This document shows, piece by piece, positions 9,122-15,000 of a stretch of DNA of 15,000 bases. Both the position numbers and the translations under genes were made by a program. Position 1 is the first letter of the stretch, and each line of letters starts with the position of its first letter. A model generated the notes under the pieces. It was not told the DNA's origin. It saw nothing but the letters and a program-made list of their open reading frames with translations, and searched no databases. Source of the stretch: Actinidia chinensis (taxonomy: Eukaryota; Streptophyta; Magnoliopsida; Ericales; Actinidiaceae); NCBI GenBank assembly GCA_009663005.1, contig VIGQ01000989.1:40001-55000 (forward strand), written 5' to 3'.

Positions 9122-10470
9122 GGCATGTGAAAATAAACCGGATCTTCCTGAATCCCAATATCAAAATCAGATTTTTGTAGATACACCACATAATCATTTG
9201 CGGATGGCAGATCCTTCTTTCCCTCTGAGATTTCTTAGAACTGCCGGTTTGGTGGTTATAAGTAATTTTCAATGGAGATCTCCTCATGAGTGGATGAAAT
9301 CATTTATTTCAGATTGTTAGTTCTCCTCAGACGTGGTTATTCTGAGGAGTGGAAAACTTCTCTCGACGAGGAAGAATTGTTGGGTGCAACTCTTACTTCA
9401 TCGAAATCACTGTTCTTGAATTTTCTCCACTCCACTAATTTCGCCATCCTCTAAGAATATGGCATTTCCGGTTTATAACTATTTCTCGTACTATGGTTAG
9501 GACAATAAAATCTGTACCCCTTTAGACTTTTCTGGATAACCAATGAAATACCCAGAAATTGTTCTAGAAGCTAATTTCTTTCTTTTGGATTATAGATTCT
9601 TAGCATCCGCTGGACAACCCCAAACATGTAAATGTCCAAACTAGGGTTTCCTACCAGTCCACAACCAAAAGAGGGTATGGGACGCTTACTAGGACACCCT
9701 GTTAAGATTACTTGCCCCCGGTTTTAAGTGCTTCACTCCACAAAAAATTGGGGTACATTCGGAGAACTCATCATACTCTTAACCATATCCAAAGTGTACG
9801 ATACGCCTTTCAGCAAACTCCATTCTGTGTGGCATACCAGGCATTAGGTATTGAGCACGAATGACTTGCTTTTTCTAAAGTTTGGCAAATGGGCTAGGAG
9901 TTGGGCACTGAGCATCATATTTACCATAAAAGTCACACTCTGGCTGATTTTCCGGCACGTATGGGACGGGGAGAGAGGAGGGCGCGGAACCCGTAATGTA
10001 CACTCAAGAATGATCAACGGGGGGGGGGGACCTTGAGACTTTTCATGAATTGAAGGATACAAATATCCATACCGTGAGAAGTCACTATAAAGGTGAAAAA
10101 TATTTTTGTCCACTTAATACATGGAGTTGGGATTCGCAAAATCGTGTGAATATTTCAAGAAGCTCATACTTCTTGTGGCTCTTTTGTTTGTTAGTTTGCT
10201 TTCCTTTTAATGTAAGCTACACATATTTTAAAATCAGTAAGTTAGGTTTTCCATAAATCTCATTCTTTACTACTCTTTCAATTCTATCCGGGAAATAGTC
10301 CCAGCCTGTATTGCCACAAGGTTGATGAATTTTTATTAATGTTACTCGTTTGATCCAACATTCAGAATGCAGAGTTCCCAATAGATTGTGCAAAAACCAT
10401 GATTTAAGGCAATTTTATATAAACCCCACATTAATTACCAAAAAACAAACACATTTTATTGAAGTTAAAA
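9122..10470 (-). pseudogene. copia GAG-pre-integrase and integrase, broken
   Basis: Integrase inserts the DNA copy into the chromosome. Minus-strand blocks in order: DRIERVVKNEI (10256-10288) and LKGKQT (10193-10210) from the zinc-binding pre-integrase part, ELLEIFTRFC near 10145-10165, DFSRYGYLYPSIHEKS (10036-10083), a FYGKYDAQ block near 9910-9935, a Q-N-G-V/AERR block (9796-9832), HLHVWGCPADAK (9599-9634), GYPEKSKG near 9520-9541, and a linker to RT. About 80 bases between HEKS and FYGKYDAQ are reduced and altered (a run of nine or more G/C at 10020-10030), and the second catalytic Asp with its RGGE context is missing. Many frameshifts; not functional. Confidence 0.9.
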
Positions 10471-10660
10471 TTGCAAACTGGAGTTTTTCACAAACTAAAA
10501 AAACTGAAGATCCAGACAGATCTAATCTAGATAATGAAACAATTACTGGAAAAAAAATAATAAAAATAGACAATGCTCAGTTAAAACTTTGAGAAATAAA
10601 ACATTACAATGATGACTTATTGATATCACATAGATTCTCCTTTGGTGCAAAATCTAAGCA
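10471..10660 (-). other. copia internal region upstream of integrase, unclear
   Basis: Very AT-rich. By position it should encode the protease-integrase linker. Short stretches upstream of the pre-integrase block look compatible with that, but no protease motif (D-S/T-G) can be read. An 80-codon plus-strand frame at 10350-10592 is antisense to it and has no recognisable motif. Confidence 0.4.
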
Positions 10661-10930
10661 TATCCAGTATTCACTCATTAATAGGGTGTACACATAATCA
10701 CCAATGTAGGCCTAAATGAATTGGACAACTTATCAAATATTTGATGTTAACATTTGGGTATCCAATCCTAACTCCCGATAAGTCGAACAAATTATTATCC
10801 ATATTCTTCATTAATAGGGTGATAAACATAATCACTCATTTAGGCCTAAAATAATTTTACAACTTATCAAATTATCATGTTACCTGTGGGTATCCAATCC
10901 TAATTCGAAAGTCGGACAAATTATTCTTCC
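10661..10930. repeat. tandem dimer, period 133 bp
   Basis: Two head-to-tail copies, 10661-10797 and about 10798-10930. Shared blocks: TCATTAATAGGGTG (10675 and 10808), CATAATCAC, TAGGCCTAAA, CAACTTATCAAAT, GGGTATCCAATCCTAA and ACAAATTATT. They differ by scattered substitutions and small indels. No homology to copia coding sequence seen. It could be a fragment of a satellite or another element that entered the copia interior. Confidence 0.85.
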
Positions 10931-11231
10931 TGAACACAGTTGTGAATTTTGTCCTTCCTGAGTTGATTATCTATTTATGCTACTATCGCCTCCCCGTTAA
11001 TTATTTAAATGTGACTCTCTTTGGGGCTAGGTCTAATTGCTCCTAATTATGACTGACATTTAGATATTATTGTCTTTAATATTGCCCTTTTACAATTCTC
11101 TTATGTAGTTCGTTATTCATAAACTTACTAACTTAGGTACTTGGCAACTACTAAGCTAGTAATTCCCATGAATATTGAACTAACCAATAATATTCTCTTT
11201 TCCATTCAAATTCAATTAACATAAAATTATA
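10931..11231. other. copia interior, unassigned AT-rich DNA
   Basis: Lies between the dimer and the microsatellite. No open frame, no gag motif and no repeat ends recognised on either strand. Confidence 0.5.
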
Positions 11232-11250
11232 ATTATTATTATTATTATTT
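11232..11250. repeat. (ATT)6 microsatellite
   Basis: Six uninterrupted ATT units just before the minisatellite. Confidence 0.9.
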
Positions 11251-11257
11251 TAAATCT

Positions 11258-11703
11258 GCGGATAAAAACGTAATTTTCTAGAATATAGGATAAAATTATG
11301 AATTTTCAGAATCTGGGTTAAAACGGTAATTTAAAACGTAATTTCAAAATCTGGGTTAAAACTATAATTTTCCAGAATCTGGACTTAAAACTGTAATTTT
11401 TAGAATCTAGGTAAAACTGTAATTAGAATCTGGATTTAAAATGTATTTTTAGATCTCGGATAAAAAACTGTAATTTTTAAAAGCTGGTCGTAAAACTATA
11501 ATTTTTAAAATTTGGGTTACACTGGAATTTCCAAGATATCAGCAAAAAACCTGTAATTTATAAATTCTGGGTAAAACTTTGATTAATGTACAGACAAAAT
11601 TTTTTTTTTTTTTCTGGGGTAAAAACGATAATTTACATAATCTGAATTAAAAAACTTATAATTTACAGAAAAAACTGGGTTGCAAGCTGTATTTTCAGAA
11701 ATC
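11258..11703. repeat. degenerate AT-rich minisatellite, ~27-bp unit, ~15 copies
   Basis: The unit reads approximately GGGTTAAAACTGTAATTTT followed by CAGAATCT. Clear copies start near 11316, 11351, 11381, 11410, 11458, 11484 and 11616. Individual units run from about 22 to 38 bases because of small indels, and one T14 run (11600-11613) interrupts the array. It lies where gag would be in a normal copia element. No coding potential is evident. Confidence 0.85.
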
Positions 11704-12195
11704 GACATAGTTGTGTTCAAACTACACAAACAATATTTTCTGATAGCCCAATTAATTTTTAAAGTTCTACAACTATTCACCACCGTTCTAGGTAGATTAT
11801 CTCTTAGGAGTATTTTTTTTTTTTTTTTTATCACCATAATAATTTGTTGGGTCTCGGCATGCATGCAATATGTACTATGTGTTACGATTTATGCAATGAG
11901 ATTCATGACTATGAAGAATAGTTATAGAATCAGTCAGTTAGTAATTGTTTCATTGAACAGAAATTAGATTTAACTAGAATGCAATATATATATAACTTCC
12001 ATGGAAGGAAACATACATTACATACATATCAAGTCATTCACCCAACAGTATACATATAAATAGATGTGATATCCTAATAAAAAAAAGAAAAAAAAAAAAA
12101 AACAAAAACTAGCATCGTTGTTCATCCATGTAAGTTATAAAAAATAATTCTTACGAAAAACATAATTTTAATTTAAGATGTATTGATCAATAAAA
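11704..12195. other. copia 5' internal region, non-coding
   Basis: Next to the PBS on the interior side. Contains a T17 run (11813-11829), an AT dinucleotide run near 11985-11993 and an A-rich run (12078-12100). Open frames here (11583-11864 minus, 11680-11967 plus) are low-complexity and show no gag, zinc-knuckle or protease motif. It is probably the 5' leader of the element plus inserted or expanded DNA. Confidence 0.5.
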
Positions 12196-12213
12196 CCATG
12201 GCTCTGATACCCA
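12196..12213 (-). other. copia primer-binding site, initiator tRNA-Met type
   Basis: Minus-strand GGGTATCAGAGCCATGG starts two bases inside the LTR end. It differs from the standard TGGTATCAGAGCCATGG only at the start. This is the common plant copia site that pairs with the 3' end of initiator tRNA-Met. Confidence 0.92.
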
Positions 12214-12214
12214 A

Positions 12215-12676
12215 TGTAAGTCATAAAAATTAATCGTTCGACTATTATGCGGAATTAAACGAATAGAATCTGAATTCAATACATCTCAAAAATAATTATG
12301 CTACATCATAAGGAGTAGATCATACTTTTAAGCTATCTGATCAATTGACGACCATTAATTGATTGCTTTAATTCTTGGCCTCCCTTCTTTATCTGGCTCT
12401 AACTCTAAAGGATAACCAATATTCTAATATTGATGGAAAAAATAATACGTTCAAAGGGTGGTTAGCCTATCTTATAGAGGAGAGAAGAGGGCCAGAAAGT
12501 ATACTACTAAAAGGCTTCCTATCTCAACGGTTATCCTTTTATCCTTAAAGGAGTTTTCCCTTTAAATAAATTAGCTGAACCTATCTTTAATTGGCCTAGT
12601 TATATGGAGTCTTGTATAACAATATGCCTAAAACACGGGGAGAACTAGTGGCAATTTACTATACGGGAAAATAAAA
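12215..12676 (-). repeat. copia 5' LTR (462 bp)
   Basis: The plus strand starts TGTAAGTCATAAAAATTAAT and ends GGGAAAATAAAA, aligning end to end with 6633-7110. The outer terminus has AA where the partner has CA. A TATA box (CTATAAG) lies at 12471-12477 on the minus strand. Compared with the 3' LTR there are many one- and two-base indels besides substitutions. Confidence 0.93.
12471..12477 (-). promoter_or_regulatory. TATA box in the copia 5' LTR
   Basis: Minus-strand CTATAAG lies ~200 bases inside the LTR from its upstream end, at the same place as the 3' LTR box. It would drive the genomic RNA of the element. Confidence 0.5.
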
Positions 12677-12681
12677 CTATC
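12677..12681. repeat. target-site duplication CTATC, right copy
   Basis: Identical to 6628-6632 and directly adjacent to the LTR end at 12676. Confidence 0.85.
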
Positions 12682-12755
12682 AACCATGCGGTTACAGTAG
12701 AAGTGTTTTTCAATTATAGAACGAAATATAAGATGAAGAAGAGAGCTCTCTTGTG

Positions 12756-13135
12756 AATAGGGGTGAAAAAAAGTCCATGGCCGGAATGATACCCGAACCA
12801 ATTCGCCTCAGGCCGAATATTATGTGCCTAGACTTGGACCTATCGATTTTAATCCACAAGTTTCGGCCCAAAAACGCCCAACTAGGCACTCAGCCTAAAC
12901 TCTCCCGCCAAAAAAAAAAAAAAGTTCATTATTGTTTTAAAAAAGGTGTCCACATGCCACCAAAAAAAGATCGAGCCCAAAGCGGCTTGGGCTAAGCCTT
13001 GCCTGAAGAATTTCCAAATTTCGACTGACCCAACCCGGCTTGATATATTGTGAGTGCCCATAAAATTGGGGTGGGCTGGCCGGTACCCGGTTCATTAAAG
13101 GCGGAGCCGGCTGACCGAAATACACCCCTGCTATT
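12756..13135. mobile_element. possible small non-autonomous element with GGGGTG/CACCCC ends
   Basis: AATAGGGGTG (12756-12765) faces CACCCCTGCTATT (13123-13135), an imperfect inverted pair around ~380 bases that are rich in GGCCC/CGGCC words. That type of GC-rich sequence, with short inverted ends of the GGGGTG kind, is common in plant dispersed repeats. No open frame is convincing: the 12753-12995 plus frame and the 12937-13326 minus frame show no motif. Only one copy is visible, so mobility is an inference. Confidence 0.4.
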
Positions 13136-13830
13136 GGGGAATCTCCCCTTAGAAAATGTGTTTCACAGATAATATGGAGGGGTGTGTTATTGGTTGACAT
13201 TTGGCTTACGTCCAGTGTGGGACAGAATGTGTCAGAGGTGGTACAGTAGCTGAATCCCAATCTTTTATTCCTCTTGTCGGCCAAAGGACCCAGCCGGGCC
13301 CGTTTTAAAAATGTAGTTGCGGCCACATTTACAATTTACACATCACAAAATATGACTACTACTTTGGTCCTCTTTAATTATACCCATTCTTCCGTTATAT
13401 GGATAAAAAATATGTTATTTGTTTTAAAGTTAATAATTAAAACTAAGATTTCCATTTTTGCTAGTATTTTTTGTTTGAATTGGGGTGATAATTTTACTGT
13501 ATCACCTTTAGTAATTTTTAAATTCTTAAATAATGATAATTTTTTAAAGTTGGAAACGTTTTAAGATTTTAGATTTCATTTTAAACGTCGACATCCTCTA
13601 AACTAGATAAGCGAAATTCCCTACCTTATAGTGAATACTTAATTTATTTACATGAGATTTTTTTTTTTTTGTACTACTGTTTTAACACCATGAACACCAA
13701 TATGGTTCCTTCAAACCTCAAATCAGTGACTCTGTACAACCCCCGCAACTATTAATTAATATCATTTTACGTGTTTTCCCATCAAACTTTAAATTGAACC
13801 TCCTCTACTAACTACTAGATGAGGTATAAT
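13136..13830. other. AT-rich intergenic DNA, no gene seen
   Basis: Mostly AT-rich with a T-run at 13659-13670. A 96-codon plus frame at 13274-13564 is AT-driven (rich in F, I, N, K) and has no recognised motif. Confidence 0.5.
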
Positions 13831-14345
13831 TGGGCCGAGTTGGTGTCCGGTATTAATAGGCATGTGCCTGGGGCAATCCGGACCCGTCTAGCTTGTGTCG
13901 CGCCCTAGCCGACTTCCAACCGGAACACGGTCTGGACAACCCCGCTAAAAATCCACCCCTTCCCAATCCCGTCCATTTGAGCCCTAAGCCTAGCCCGTCT
14001 TGGCCCACGAGCCCGTACCATCCATTTCTCATCTAGGCTTGAACTGACCACCCCAACCAGATCCGAAAAAATAAGTATTTTTTCCGGTGTTGTGAGAATT
14101 GACTCGCCCCGAAGGTGAGAATCATACTACTAGACCAAACAATCATTCTAATCTGAAAATATTAAATTTTATAATCACTACACACCATAATGGTTGATTT
14201 GGGCACATCCCATCCCTGGAGTGGGTTCAGCAGTCCCCAGCCTGCTACCGACGCGAGCTGAGATCATCTCGGATCCCGCTCGCCCAAAAACCAAACTAGG
14301 CTTTGGTTGGCCCAAATCCAAATCGGCCCAATTTGCAACTCTACT
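13831..14345. repeat. GC-rich repeat-like patch, family unknown
   Basis: Two GC-rich blocks (13831-14045 and 14195-14340), full of GGCCC, CCCGT and CCGG words, stand out from the AT-rich surroundings. They resemble in composition the block at 12756-13135. Between them, 14095-14145 has a tRNA-like end phrase (ACTACTAGACCAAAC). No coding frame or clear element ends found. Confidence 0.35.
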
Positions 14346-14604
14346 ATAGATGGGAGTAGCTTGTGTTTTTTTCTTTCTAAGGGGTTCAAGTGTAACGTTT
14401 CTTAAATTGGTGGGGCAAAATAGTATTTATGGATAATTTAGGGTGTGTATGTAATTAAACACGACAAGGTTGGTGGACAGTCAAATCGGCACCTGTATCC
14501 AGCGCGCCCGTGCAATCCGCATCTTCACCACCACTCTCTGTTTGATTTCTTTTTGTCATCAGCTCTCTGGTGCCCACTCTGGCATCCACATCTCCAACCC
14601 CTAC
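14346..14604. other. short intergenic spacer
   Basis: Nothing recognised. Two overlapping plus frames of ~65 codons (14445-14639 and 14470-14667) run into the MITE and show no motif. Confidence 0.45.
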
Positions 14605-15000
14605 GGGCCCGTTTGGCTGGCGGATATGGGAGGGGATAATTTTTTTAAAGGGGAGATAAATTTTTAGCGAGGATAACTTTTGAAGGGGGATAACTTTTAA
14701 CTTTTGTTTGGATACTTTTTAGAATGTGGTGGATAAGGGGGGTGATAAGAAAGAAAATATAGAAGAGAAACAAAATATAAACTATTTAGATATTACAAAA
14801 TATATTTATTTCTTATATATATATAATATTATCTATAATAAAAATATACATTTTTGTTTTCTCTTTGATATTTTTTTTTCTTACCCTCACCCTCCTTATC
14901 CCCCGGATAACTTTTAGTTAGGGTCTAGGCCACCAAAAATTATCCGCCTCTATCCACCTGCTGGGGGAAAAATATACCGGGGGTTAAATTATCCGCCTCT
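14605..15000. mobile_element. MITE-like element, cut by the right window edge
   Basis: GGGCCCGTTTGGCTGGCGGA (14605-14624) is a typical plant MITE start. Arm words GGCGGATA, GGGGATAA and GATAACTTTT on the left recur inverted on the right as TTATCCCCC, AAAATTATCCGCC (about 14936-14948) and AAATTATCCGCCTCT near 14984-15000. The centre is AT-rich with a TATATATATA run near 14816. The expected closing end (complement of GGGCCCGTTTGG) would lie shortly past 15000. Confidence 0.65.

Larger units (their letters stand above)
6633..12676 (-). mobile_element. complete but dead Ty1/copia LTR retrotransposon (~6.0 kb)
   Basis: Two direct repeats of ~470 bp (6633-7110 and 12215-12676) bound the element. 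On the minus strand the order is 5' LTR, PBS for initiator tRNA-Met (12196-12213), a non-coding stretch where gag and protease belong, integrase, reverse transcriptase, RNase H, polypurine tract (7111-7120), 3' LTR. Integrase before RT defines copia. CTATC flanks both ends. Every domain is frameshifted, the integrase and RT catalytic motifs are damaged, and the outer end of the 5' LTR reads AA where CA is expected, so the copy cannot move by itself. The LTRs are visibly diverged (roughly four bases in five identical by eye), which suggests an old insertion. I do not assign a copia lineage. Confidence 0.95.

Noticed and set aside
11258..11703. CRISPR-like array
   Set aside because: Units are directly adjacent with no spacers, vary in length, and the context is a plant retrotransposon; it is a minisatellite.
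11583..11967. Overlapping minus (93 codons) and plus (95 codons) frames
   Set aside because: Driven by T/A runs giving poly-K or poly-F; no gag or other domain readable.
12937..13326. 129-codon minus-strand open frame
   Set aside because: No motif, spans a GC-rich repeat boundary and has no gene-like context; probably chance.
14095..14145. tRNA-like phrase ACTACTAGACCAAAC
   Set aside because: Only a fragment; such phrases are common at ends of plant repeats and no cloverleaf can be made.

Overview
The window looks like repeat-rich intergenic DNA from the nuclear genome of a flowering plant. Dicot or monocot cannot be decided from the sequence. I see no intact host gene, rRNA or tRNA gene, CRISPR array or bacterial-type operon. 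Every recognisable protein remnant comes from a retrotransposon, on the minus strand, and is broken by many frameshifts and stops.

Layout. (1) Positions 1-3193 hold the 5' part of a minus-strand Ty3/gypsy element of the Tat type, cut by the left window edge: LTR at 2434-3193 with a TATA box, primer-binding-like site, decayed gag, then decayed aspartic protease and the linker to RT. (2) Positions 3194-6627 are AT-rich and hold three small non-autonomous repeats: a ~260-bp near-perfect palindrome (3855-4125), a ~460-bp MITE-like element with ATGGCCATGT ends (4222-4681), and a tRNA-derived SINE (5567-5714). (3) Positions 6633-12676 are one complete but dead Ty1/copia insertion on the minus strand. 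Both LTRs, the PPT, the tRNA-iMet PBS and a perfect 5-bp target duplication (CTATC) are visible. Integrase, RT and RNase H remnants are readable, but the place of gag and protease is taken by ~1.6 kb of non-coding DNA with a 133-bp tandem dimer and an AT-rich minisatellite. (4) Positions 12682-15000 hold a possible small element with GGGGTG/CACCCC ends, AT-rich spacer, a GC-rich repeat-like patch, and the start of another MITE that runs off the right edge.

Nothing works together as a cellular system. The signals most worth a second look are the exact reconstruction of the copia insertion, the odd content of its gag region, the giant palindrome centred on a tRNA B-box-like motif, and decay that seems dominated by short indels, which could reflect read error as easily as biology. 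All family calls were made by reading motifs by eye, without database searches.
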